From Gnetum montanum (taxonomy: Eukaryota; Streptophyta; Gnetopsida; Gnetales; Gnetaceae), in NCBI GenBank assembly GCA_015680685.1, contig MNCI01017783.1, positions 417,901 to 479,900 of the forward strand: a stretch of 62,000 nt of DNA, in the 5' to 3' direction. Of the stretch, positions 21,181 to 32,592 are shown in pieces. The notes under the pieces are model-generated. The model did not search any database. It was not told the DNA's origin and worked only from the letters and a program-made list of their open reading frames with translations. Positions within the stretch are counted from its first letter, which is position 1, and each line of letters starts with the position of its first letter. Position numbers and translations under genes: made by a program.

Positions 21181-24100
21181 GGAAAATTATTTTTAATTTT
21201 AATTCAGTAAGTTAATTGAATTGAATTTTTAATAATTAATTTAATTTATTCTTTTGAAGTTATAAGATAAATGCTAGGCCTGACATCACCCAACATAAGG
21301 AAGATAAATTATAACTAAGTATTGCTTAAATGATACTAATGATGGGGTAGTAACACTCAAGCATTAACACCTCAACATGACATGAGTAGCTTTGCTAGGG
21401 AAAGTTGGAAAGACTTGATTCTCTACATGGAAGGGAAGTTTAGCTTATGGGTATATTTGACACATTTATTAAGGTTTCAGTGTTATACCTAGGCTTTAGG
21501 ATGCATGTGAGATTCTCATTTTTTGTACGTGGAAATTTGAGTTTAGGGCTAGATCTAGGTGATGCTACAAAGTGATGTGGTAACACTAATGCCAACATCA
21601 CCATATGTTGTGTTACCTATCATGACTGAGCCATTTTTTAGCTAAAAACTCAAAATCAATCTTGGAAAGACAAGTTTCACATATTTTGAGGAAGGGATTT
21701 ACATTTAGACATTTTTTCCTTAATGCTATTGTAAAATGTTGTTCATGTATGATCTTAGGCTTGATTTGACATCTCACTTTGTTAATTACTTAGCCTTACT
21801 ATGTTGATGTATCCCATATTCTAAGGGTTAGGGTTTGCATAGGATGTTTCATTTATCATGTTAGTAGTTACATGATATTTTATAATTTAATTCCATACTA
21901 TATGCCTCAACATATACACTAATTCCTAGTTTGTTGTTTGATGTGAAGGGATGATGTTAGATTGAGGTTTCTTGTAATTAATCCTATGTACATTATGATC
22001 TACAATGTGAGACTTGATATTACTAGCAGGAAAGGGAGGGTCAAGGTGGTCCTGATTATTGATGATGTCTCATTCTATCCTATACAAATGTGGGTAAGGC
22101 TTGGGGTAGCATAGTTTCTAGAGTTTTGTGTGGAGTATTTCTATGTATTGGTATAGATCTCACTCCCTTTGAGGATAGTCTCTCATGTCCTAGAGAGGAT
22201 CAACCTAGGTAATATCCCATGATTGCTAGGCTATATGATCCAGGAAGCCATTAATGTTGAAATGATTATTGATGATGGGTTGTGACTTAGGAGATCTAAT
22301 AGAAAGAGATGGATTGATTGTGAAGGGATGATTCCTATAAGAGGTTTAATGTAGATAGCATGCTATTGTTGGACCCACATCATGTTGAGAGTCTATTTAA
22401 TCTTGCAAGGGCCTACATCATGGTGATGAGATAAGTTGGTAAAGTATTCCTATGTTGTCTTATGATCCTTTAAGCTTTATATATCAATTATAACTTGATG
22501 TGTTTATTAATGTTATATGTTTAACTTGTTTACCTACAAGTTCAAAGATCCCCATGAGAAAGACTTCTACCTGGAGAAGATGAAGAGGATGATCTATAAG
22601 GTAGCCAATATTTGAGCAATTTCCTAATGAGATGGATTGTGTTAGGAGTTATTAGTGGTATATTGCTCTTAAGAAAAAGTAGGCTTAGTCCATGTATTAC
22701 ATAAGAGGGATGATCTATAACTAGAGGAGGAATGACATAAGAGGTTGACGAGCCAAGAAAAATATGGTGTTGGATACCTTTAAATTTTATTTTCTTTTTT
22801 TTTGTTCTAGAGATTATCACCTCATTTGTGATTGATCACGAGTCATATCTCATGGAGGAACGGTTAAAAAGTCAAAAAAATCATCAAGACAATAAATAGT
22901 TAGAATTGAATCCAATTAAATTTCATATGCCTGTCACTCATAAGTAAAATTATAAACCTTTATCCTAACTTTTAATCATAAGTTCAAGAATAAATATTTA
23001 TAATTAAATCAAATTGAAATTATAAATAATAATTGGAGATCACAAAGGAGACTTGCCTAAATTGCAATTCTACCTTGTTGTCTCCACAATGCAGCAATTT
23101 TGATTGTGAATTACAAGAATTGCCCCAAGGCTCAACAAATCTTTAACAAAAATCTCAAGAATACTTAATTCCAATGTGATATGGAATTTACTAGTATCAA
23201 CTCCTCCTTTCCTGTTTTCTTAAAAGAAATGAATTTTCTTTTGATGTGTATGCCTAATCAATTTTTCCCTCTTTTTTTTTGCTGCTTGATGAATGCCTTA
23301 TTTATATTGCAATAAGGTTTTAAAATAAATATTATAATAATATATGGGTATTGCAAAACCCAATACCGATCCGTTAAAATTGGTACTACTGCTAATCTTG
23401 GCTTTCTAATGTTTTAAATTAATATGGATTCTCAAGGAAGTGGCAAAAGAGGCATATGTGATGCTCCACACATTCATCCAAGAAGAAGGTTTGATTTGAG
23501 CTGATGGAGAATCTAGCAGAAAAGCACGCATAATAGCATCAGTTGGCCTATGCTTTGCCTGATTCCCTTATCATCTATGAAATTCTCTGCCATGGCCTTC
23601 ACTAGTACCTTATCCTCATCAATCTCCATCATGCCATTGCCTATATCGATGTTTAAAAATAAGTATTTTAATAATAATTGGATATGGAAGAATTTGATAC
23701 CAATCCATTATTTTTGGTGTAGGTGCCAAATCTAGCATTCTTGTTATCATGAATTTTCCAGAAACGATGGGAGAGACATTGCAAAAATGAAGAAGCTAAC
23801 TTAGATAGCTCGCAACCAGAAAAATTTTAGGAACATGATCGTTGTCATTGTTATCTGACGATGGTGACGGTGATCGTGGCAGGTTCAAATCTAGTAGGAA
23901 AAACCTACATTTTTCTCGATTCTCGGATTACCATTGCGGTCGCAGAGAACTAGCTTCCCTGTCACCGTATATATATATATATATATATTAGGTATATATA
24001 ATCTTATTATATAATATTTATGTGTAAGGAATATATAGTTTATATATAACGTATATATATAGGTAAGATATATATAATATTTAGGAATATATCATATTCA

Positions 24101-24369
24101 CCTATAATAATATATAATTACATAATATTTATATATATAAAGTTATATTTATGAATATATAATGTATACATGTAATTATAATCTCATTAATATATAATAA
24201 TACATTGTACTAGTTAAACTAAAATTAAAATAAACTAAACCACACCAATTAACTAATTATAAAATAATAATAAACTAATATTTACAACTTACATAAACAA
24301 ATAAAATAATCATTAAATAAACAATTAACTATATGAAATATAGAATGAAATTAATTAGAATGCATAAGT
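21181..24369. other. unrecognised AT-rich stretch
   Basis: No coding or LTR boundary was recognised on either strand. The part from 23961 to 24350 is almost pure A/T with a (TA)n run at 23965-23988. The words around 23330-23370 and 23680-23740 (both with CAATACCGATCC- or ATACCAATCC-like text) look like a weak repeat pair. Confidence 0.5.
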
Positions 24370-25149
24370 TTGACAAAAATACTTATTAAAATTGAACAAA
24401 TTTTTTGGGTTCAACAGAGGCATAGGATTTGTTTGAGCTCAAAAAGTAACTTGATAAACATGCACTTAGTTGTTTTTACGATACTATGTTTAGATGTTAT
24501 TTTTATGTTTATGATAACACTAATGAAAATATTTATTATGATGTCTATGTTTATGTTAGTGTTAATGTTTATGTTTATGATTTTGTGTTTATAGATAAAA
24601 TTAAGACCTTTAAGATTGTATACATATAGCTAGGGAATGTGAAAGAGAGGACTTTGTAAGCAAATATCCAGAACACTCGTCTAGTCATAAGTGATTGATA
24701 AGTGGGTAGGAAAGGAAGTACCTTCATATCTTTGAGTAAGTAGGATTGATGTTTTTATTTACATTGATATCATCTAACATTTCTCCCATAGATGTCATTG
24801 TTAGGGTGAAATGTTATTGTTGGCAACAATACTTGTTCATGTTCTGGGTTCATGAGAAAGATATGATATTATAGTGGAATAGAGATTCATTGTAGTACTA
24901 ATTTGGATTCCTGAATAGAGGTTTCACTACTAAGAAAAATGTGAGATGATCTAAACATAAAGCTGATAGATAAGGGACTAAGTATAGTTTGTGGATGGAG
25001 ATTAGAAAATTCTTCATTGTAAGAACTAGGACTTGATTCAGGCTTATAATCTTTTCATCAAAAGGATGTTTTGTGGGAGGATTAAATAGAGGAGGACCAT
25101 CTCTCCCTAATAGTTAATGGTGATCTTTAATACTATGATAAGAGGTGCC

Positions 25150-27644
25150 ACTTATAATTGGATAAGATACATAGATTAGAAAGTGGCTAAGGAGTTGGAC
25201 AACATTAGGTTGGTCAATGATAAGGGTTTCAACAACTCTATGAAGTTTAGCTTCTACTATGATATATTACAATGCCTTGCAAAGTTGCTTGCTTATAGTG
25301 ATCATAAGGAGGAAAAGTTCTTAGTGAGGACGACTTTCCATCACCTTATGCTAGAATATTACTAGCATCATGACGATCCTTCCATTTGCTATGGGATGAC
25401 CATTAGATGTCACATCCTTACTACTAGAGGATGTGGTCAAGGCTTCCATGCTAGTTAGTGTGGTATTGCCCACAAAGTACTATGTTCATTGTAACCTAGT
25501 GAAAGATATGGAGAACATCAGAGCATGTGCTATGGGCATGTAGGACAATGGTAGGCCCTTAAGAAGATAAGGATGTGTGACATTTAAGCCATAATTACCT
25601 ATGATTCAGAGAAAAAAAGACTAAGAATGGAAGTTGCTAGGGTAGAGAAGAGGTTGGATAAGCATAAGTGATTGTATGTTTATTTATTTATTTTATTATT
25701 TTTTTAGTTTTTAATTAATTATTTACATGTTTTGGTAGTTATGTGTATTAATAATAGTTACCTTAAAGACATGAAAGATAGTAGGCAAGAGACTTTAGCC
25801 AAAGCTAAAGCTAAACGAAAGGTGAAAGAAGAAGTAGAAAGAAGAGTAAGAAAAGAGGTAAAGTAAAAAGATAGGGTGGAAGTAGAGGCTAAAGAAAGAG
25901 AATCTATAGTTAAAGCCATTAAGAAAGTAAAGGAGGAGGAGATGACAAAAAGCTTGTTGGGGTTGCAAGTTGACTTGGACTTGGGAGATGGTGTAGGTGA
26001 GATTAGCACACTGCATATCCAAAAAGAAATAACTTTACTCATAAATTATTTAATCAATTAGGTGACCATGAAGGTAATGGCTTGGATGAAAGAGACAATA
26101 ATGTAGCATTGTCTCCCGCTAGAGTCCCTATCTTCTTGTCCCCTATAGAGGAGCCTATTTTGGATGAGGCTAGGAGAAAGTGGTTTGTCGGTAAGCTAGT
26201 AGAAGGGAATAAAATATCTTTTAGTGAGTTAGTAATTTATAACTTCGATTTATAAATTTTGTATATGTGCATGAATTTTATTTTTAATTGTGTATTTTAT
26301 TTTTATTTAATTCATTTTATTATTATTATATTTTTGATTTTAGAGATTGTAATTTTTACTATGATTAGGCATATTTAGAAAGTTAAGAAAAATATTTTGG
26401 TAGAGCATTGATAAGGAAGCATGAATAATAAGGGTGGTGGATAAATTCATAGAGAAGCTAAGAACTATAATTGATACTAGTGAGTTTGTGTAATACTTGT
26501 GGATAACTATAATAATGATATTTGGTTGATATATTAGTAAGATGATGGATGAATTGCTTTTGCAGATATCCAAATTTCAATTGACCTTAGAAAAGTATGA
26601 ATTGCAGATCCCAATTTTTAGGTTCTAAATCTAAAGATCTAGAAGTTCAAAAGAGGATGGATGCCTTAGCTGAATATGGGATTAAGGTGTCTTCTTTGGT
26701 AATGAAGCACATTGATGTTAATGTAGGTCTAATAATAGAGCTAGTGAACACCAAGAAGAATCACAAGAAGNTTGCTTCAGCGCTGCTCCATTCCAATTGT
26801 CCGCTCCAGATCCATTTNGTAGAAAGAGATAGAGAATTTGAAAGCAAATATGCATGAAAGAAAATTGATGCATCACAACCCCATGGCTTCTTACTATTGG
26901 AAGTTATGTGATTTTCATGATGATTTGGTGGTTACCCATACTATTTAGTAGTCTAAGTTGTTAATTATGGAGAAACTGAAGGACAACTATGTGGCATGGG
27001 AGTATTAGGAACATAAACAGAAGAAGCATAAACTATTCTATAAGAAACAAAACTTGTCTTATAAAATAGCTTAAGTAGGAGAGGATTGCTAAGAGGATTA
27101 GAAACTTGTTGATTGAGAAGATGGGGTTTATTGATGTATTAAAGTCTTTGAGGGATGTGTTACTGTTAAGCCCAAGGAGAAAGAGAAGTAGATACTAGGT
27201 TCTATAAAAAGGGAGTAGAACAATAGGATTGAGAAAGAGGTTAGTGTGGATGATCCTATCTCACTAGAGATGCTAGATGTGAACCTAGAGGACTTAGGAT
27301 TTACATCCTTGATCCCAGAGGAGATAACTTAGAATCTCATAGATGAGTATGAGCAAGAGCTAGCTAGGGAGGTAGAAGTAGCAAGAGGAAAAGAGGATGA
27401 AGTAGGTCATAATGGTGTATTGATGAGTAAGAAACAATGATTTGGATTATTTTTAATGTTTATGTTATTTTATGTTGGTTTTTAACTTATGATATATTTT
27501 TGTAGTTTTGGTTTACTTTTGAATTTTTATGTAGTTTGCTAATATTTCTATATGTTTACCATATGTGTTTTTACAAATATAGATTTACCAAGAGGTTCTA
27601 ACAATGAGGATAAGGATGGAGATGATGTGAAAGTGGTTGGAAAG
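25150..27644 (+). pseudogene. unrecognised exon/intron-like region
   Basis: I do not recognise the product. Coding-like blocks alternate with T-rich spacers that start GT and end AG. Acceptors are ATAATAG| at 25757, TTGATTTTAG| at 26343, TTGCTTTTGCAG| at 26565 and ACAAATATAG| at 27582. Donors are GATGA|GTAAGAAAC at 27427 and GGAAAG|GTATTTT at 27645. The longest block, 26566-27426, includes KRMDALAEYGIKVSSLVMKH and later DDPISLEMLDVNLEDLGF. The 25758-26060 block is Lys/Glu-rich and coiled-coil-like. Stops interrupt most blocks, so it is a pseudogene or an accessory gene of a dead element. Two Ns (26771, 26818) bracket a 46-bp patch of unlike composition. Confidence 0.45.
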
Positions 27645-27726
27645 GTATTTTCTATCAATTTTTATGGCATGGGTGACTAGAAGTGAGAGATGAAAGTTGT
27701 TAGGATATTAATGATGGATCATGTTT

Positions 27727-28586
27727 GATGAGTCATGAATTGTTGGCTGTGATATCGCACCCATGATATCGCATACACAATATCACGTGCACGATATCAT
27801 AGCCTAGACGCAATATCGTAGCCTGTCTCCTCATCTATAAATAAGAGGTAGGAAGATTTGGTAGGAAGTTTTTGGAAGTTTAAGTTTTGTATCTTTTTAG
27901 TACTAAGGTAGGGACTTTTTGTCATTTTCTTTTCCTCTCAACCCTTTCTCCCAATGGATTCCCACAGTGTGATGATTGTAATTGTACAACATCCTTATTT
28001 GAGAGTGACGTACTTGGACATGCACATGACCGGCAATAAGGATCGAGATTACTTCAACATTGTAGCATCCACTTAGCTTAATTATTTAATTGTTGTTGTT
28101 ATTTATTGATTTCTTAGTTAATATCTCTCTACCCTTATCTCTTAGTAACATGGAATGAGTATGACTTAATCATGAGCATTTAAGTGTGACTACTTGGTAA
28201 CCTAGTAGCGTACCTAGGCAATGCGCTTGGTAATCCCAGTCGTAGTCGTGCATGAGGTCCAAGATGTGTATGGATGATTAAGGAATAAATGATCATCACA
28301 CTTAGGCTAGTTTAGATTCTCTCTCATCTTCTCTCCTAGCTTAGTTGATATTATTTACCATCATACCCAGGAGTAGCATTAGTGTAGGAACACATCATAC
28401 ACCTCACTCTAGACTAAACCATATGTGAAAAAGCTAATACTAGTCTAGGCGGGAAGATAGCGAACTATGATCTACGAATAATTATCTGGATACCACAACT
28501 AGTCTGTCTATGGAGTTTGATCGGATCGTACGTGAAATGCTCGTATTCGTATGGTTGAGTGTAGGGGTACCTCACCACTCATCATT
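27727..28586 (+). repeat. 5' LTR of R2 (LTR-A)
   Basis: The 860-bp LTR begins TGATGAGTCATGAATTGTTG and ends CCACTCATCA. It is followed by a T and the primer-binding site. The upstream 5 bp (ATGTT) do not match the bases after 42946 (ATTAT). Confidence 0.9.
27752..27844 (+). promoter_or_regulatory. LTR-A promoter: phased GATATC array and TATA box
   Basis: Hexamers start at 27752 (GATATC), 27766 (GATATC), 27780 (AATATC) and 27794 (GATATC), a period of exactly 14 bp. The spacers are GCACCCAT, GCATACAC and ACGTGCAC, the last two strictly alternating purine-pyrimidine. One more AATATC is at 27813. The TATA box TATAAATA is at 27837-27844. Confidence 0.82.
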
Positions 28587-28587
28587 G

Positions 28588-28605
28588 GCACCATTGCTGG
28601 GGATG
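28588..28605 (+). other. primer-binding site, tRNA-Asp type (R2)
   Basis: TGGCACCATTGCTGGGGA differs at three positions, all transitions, from the complement of the tRNA-Asp 3' end. Confidence 0.85.
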
Positions 28606-28725
28606 GTGCTAGTTATCTAGATTAGTTATATCATATAAGGTCGCTGTATAGGAATTAATGATATATCATTTAGGAAGAAATAATTACAAAAAGTCACATA
28701 TAAATTCACACACAATTGCACAACC

Positions 28726-30710
28726 ATGCCTCTTCTACAAGACTATGATAATGCCACATCTAGTGAGGCAATTCATTGGAGAACCAACAAATTATATGAC
28801 AATGAAGATTGGAGTACGCAATCTGAGGTGGGGATTTCTTATAAACATAAATGAAGGTAGCATCATCCCAACGCATGAAAGCATAACTTACTCGATGATG
28901 ATGAACCCCTACTGGCCACTACAAGCCTAACGCAAATACAAGAGGCTGTTTGAATCTCTTGTAGGCATTGTAAAGAGAGCTGCCTACCCAGGCTTGATTT
29001 AAACAACTTTCCCAATTTCTCAGGAGGCTATGAATTAGATCTGTAATAACATTTACAAGCCTTCTACGATGCGTATGCATGGAACAACATTGATAATGGT
29101 TGGAAAAAACTCAAGCTCTTTCTTATGACACTTGTTGGCCAAGAAAAAATATGGTATAGATCATTAAAACCAAATTCAATTCGATGTTGGCCAACAATGA
29201 TAGAACTCTTTAATGAAAGATATCAAACCTACACAAGAGTTTCAGCCTTGAGGAAACAATCCAAGAGTGGAAACAAGCACAGCATGAACCCTTGGACATG
29301 GCCTTAGAGAGATATTATGCATTGTTAAACAACTGTCTAGGCCATGATTTCTCTGAGGAAAGGCTAATGTATGATATCATTGATGGGCTTTGTGATGAAA
29401 CAAGAGAGACCCTAGGGATGTATGCCCAAGGTCAACTATATGAACTACGAACCCATCAATTCCAAGAGCTTATTAAGTGGGTAGCAAAAGAAGAAGGAGA
29501 AATGGCTAGATGGGAGAGTGTTGAAAAACATCAATAGGACCAAAATCTCAACTTAATAGAGGTCCATATTCATAAAAAGGAGAAATCAACCTATCTCAAG
29601 GAGGAAGAACCATCTTTGCTAGTACAAAAATCATTAGAGGAAATCGAGGCAAAGATCAATAAGATGCTGGAATGGATGCATAAAAAGTGTGGGGAATATA
29701 TTAATATTATTGGAGATAGAGTTTTGACAACCCGAGAAGTAGGAAAAAATACCATTAGATAATCAGAAAGAAGGGATGAAGAAAAAAAGAGCTCAAATTC
29801 CAATCATACGTATGAATGCAACATTTGCCTGTACGATTACCCCAAGGGCCAATGCCTAATCTTGTTAATTTTATATGAGCATTGGTGAAGCACATTACAC
29901 CCAGAGTTCATACAGAGATATTGTGTTTGATCATAATGGCAACAATCCCAGTCTTGGAGGAAGCCATCCCTAAACTAGAGACACCCTTCGTATCATCCGA
30001 ATCCAAATGCTTATCTAGTTCAACATCCTGTTTCCCCAACTGGGTCAACATACTCTATCTCACTACATTATCATTCTCCTTAATCGTATCAGCCCATGTC
30101 CTTAACACAAACAATGCCTTTTGTACCTTACACTTCTCCTAAATTTCAACATTCTCATCCTTTTCCTCCTTCTACATCGCCACCAACTATTCCTAAAGTG
30201 TCTGCACCATAGCAACCACCCAGGAATGTTACTTGTGCTACTATTGCCAACAGCAGTGAGAGACCACCTCAACATTAGAGGTGTCCCTTCTTTAGACATA
30301 ACCGTAGGAAGGGAAAACATAGTTCCAAGGCCACTGCATTCTCCAACTCAACACAAGTCCAACATTGTGGTGCATCTGCCTCCTCGAACCCAGCGCCTCA
30401 TGTTACTTCATTAGGGCCACCAATTAACACTCCAACAACCATACAACCTAATGAATATAACCATGGAGGGCAACATCCCGATCCTTGCATGCCATCTTAC
30501 AGTCTCAAGTATCATAGTGGGTCAACTCTTTACCTGGGAACCACATCTTATAAATTTCCCCACTATGCTTACTATAATCAGGTGTGTGAACCCCAATGGG
30601 GTAAGTATGACCAAGTTTCAATATTTCCAACATGCAAGGATCCTCATATTTCATTTATTAATCCTCACCATGCTCAACCATTTAGTTATGGGGGATATCC
30701 CCCATTCTAA
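28726..30710 (+). pseudogene. gag: gag of R2, ends without protease
   Basis: The reading starts MPLLQDYDNATSSEA and soon reaches DDEPLLATTSLTQIQEAV, the region equivalent to R3 position 37570, so the N-terminal part is shorter than in R1 and R3. Capsid motifs follow: LFLMTLVGQEKIWYRSL, MIELFNERYQTYTR, MALERYYALLNNCLGHDF and GLCDETRETLGMYAQGQL (29104-29440). The zinc knuckle has decayed to C-x2-C-x3-Y-x4-C (CNICLYDYPKGQC, about 29817-29855). A Pro/Tyr-rich tail ends SYGGYPPF and TAA at 30708. Frameshifts occur around 28850, 29290 and 29880. Unlike R3, no protease is fused or follows. Confidence 0.85.
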
Positions 30711-32050
30711 TAACAAGCAGGATTAATAAATATTTTTCATTTTCTTTAAATTTACAATTTTTTGTTTTCCATTTTTTTTCAATTTCTTGTTTTATCTTTT
30801 TGTCTTTTTATCTTTTTATAAGTAATCTCATCTATGAACAAAACATTCATGTGGCTCATTGGTTGAGATGTATTTTATGTTATCGATCCTCGAGTGATCA
30901 ATTATTTTGATAGTGAGCCCATTACATCCACTCATCCATTCTACAAATAAGAGGTTCTGTTCGAGGGTACAGTGATATTCTTGACATTCTTAAAACTTAA
31001 AATTAATTTTTTGTTCATTGTACCTAGAATGAAGAGGGATGGATCAAGAGTGAATGATTAGGATGTGACATCAAGGGAACTTGCAGATTCTCTTTGGTGA
31101 TGTCTATGAGAGTTATCATGCAACATGGTTGTACTAAGATCCTTGAAGATCTAATGCAAAATGGGAGTAAGAGTAATCAAAGGCACTCAAAAGTCCAATG
31201 CTGTTCTAGGGGGTTCCACTGAAAAGACATGCACCCATGGCTGAAGGTTAGCAGCTTATTTGGATTCAGCAATAAAAAAAAAAGAAGACAAAGAAAGTGC
31301 CACAAAGCAAAATTTACTCCTCCCTTGAACAAAATGCCAAGTGATCGTACGCCTTGTTGTTATGGTACTCTCATAGTCACTCACCATGGGATGAAACAAT
31401 GCGGTGTCACTAATCAAAGGAATGGACTTGGTCTTGATCTTGGAATGACGGGTTAATGACACATTAAACATGCTTTACACACAGGATTCATTGTGCCCTG
31501 GGTCAGTTACCTCATGTCCCAATCTCTACAATCCCTTCTATAGTCTGTCTCATCTCGCTGTTCATGTAATTATAGCTCATGTCTCATATAGCGTAGAATT
31601 TGTACCTCATTCTAGTGATACTTACATGTGTGTGTTTTGTGGAACCAGTGTGGATTACATTTAACCCTTCTAGTGGCTATGGACATTTTAAGGTGTGGCT
31701 GCGCAAGGGCATTATAGGTTGGAACGTGCTTTGGGGAAGACCCACTTGTGTAATTTTTTGTAATTTGCACTCATAACACATCTTCCACATACCATCTATT
31801 ACCCTCAACATATTTTCAATGATATTATTTCCCTTATTACTATCCCTCCGATTTGAATGTTCCTATGAACCATCACATAGCCTTTTTCTCTCCCTGACCA
31901 CTCGAGGTCCTTATTGATAAATTCCACACCATCATAATTTTTGTGCCTTTAGAACTAGTTGAATTACCCTGGAACCCTTTAACACTTGTCTAGATGTCCT
32001 TAGTTTACATTATTTAATTTTAGAAAAATATTAAAAATTTGGTATATTCC
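30711..32050 (+). other. non-coding 3' internal region of R2
   Basis: The region opens with a T-rich tract (30725-30830) and then blocks shared with R1 and R3, such as TGTGACATCAAGGGAACTTG near 31060 and CAAAATGCCAAGTGATCG near 31330. No reading frame is supported. Pol is missing from exactly here. Confidence 0.7.
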
Positions 32051-32075
32051 ATAAGTGCCCTAACATCGATAGGCC

Positions 32076-32119
32076 GCGATATCACGTATGTGATATCGCA
32101 CCCCAAAAATATATATATA
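32076..32119 (+). promoter_or_regulatory. internal promoter of the R2 extra ORF
   Basis: Two GATATC boxes at 32078 and 32092 are separated by ACGTATGT, a strictly alternating purine-pyrimidine 8-mer. Together 32076-32099 form a 24-bp inverted repeat with one mismatched pair. A TATA-rich run AAAAATATATATATAC follows at 32105-32119. The preceding ATAGGCCGCGATAT is shared with the U3 of the LTR at 42002 (ATAGGCCGCGATAT at 42020), so the internal and LTR promoters use the same module. Confidence 0.68.
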
Positions 32120-32293
32120 CGTGACCCCATGTGCTACTTAATATCATTTGCAACTGTTCACGTGGGGGAAGTTTTTCAAAATTCTCTCTACGACTCGTGA
32201 TTGCATGCCCCTTGCTTTCATATCCATAACTCGCTCGTGGGTCCTTCGATTTTCATTCCATTTGAACCTACTTGAACCTGAAGTGTTCAACTT

Positions 32294-32309
32294 AGTCATG
32301 GGGGAGGGG
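32294..32309 (+). other. internal polypurine-like motif in the leader
   Basis: AGTCATGGGGGAGGGG repeats the core of the 3' polypurine tract (AGTCATGGGGGTA) about 180 bp after the internal TATA run. R4 has the same motif at 49047-49063 on the minus strand. Confidence 0.55.
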
Positions 32310-32371
32310 CACATGCTGAATAGCACATACCTTTTTTGAAATTCATCATCACCCGAAGGACATTATCAAGG

Positions 32372-32592
32372 GTAAATAGTTATAAAATTAAGGATAAATG
32401 TGCCAAAAACAATTTCATCTCCTTAGTTATACAGGGAAACTAGATTTGGAAACCACCTAAGCAAAGAGGATTCAATATTATAATCTTTTAGGGACATTTT
32501 AATTAACGTCATAGGGAGATAAAGAAAATTCATTAAGGTATAACCTAACTTTGGTAACAACCTTACTAACGATTGGCCCCGTGTGATTGCAG
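32372..32592 (+). other. intron before the R2 extra ORF
   Basis: The donor is TCAAGG|GTAAATAG and the acceptor GTGTGATTGCAG, followed at once by the ATG at 32593. The length is 221 bp, against 296 and 299 bp in R1 and R4. Confidence 0.65.

Noticed and set aside
23961-24350. (TA)-rich tract as a replication origin or matrix attachment site
   Set aside because: Only base composition supports it; no specific motif arrangement was found.
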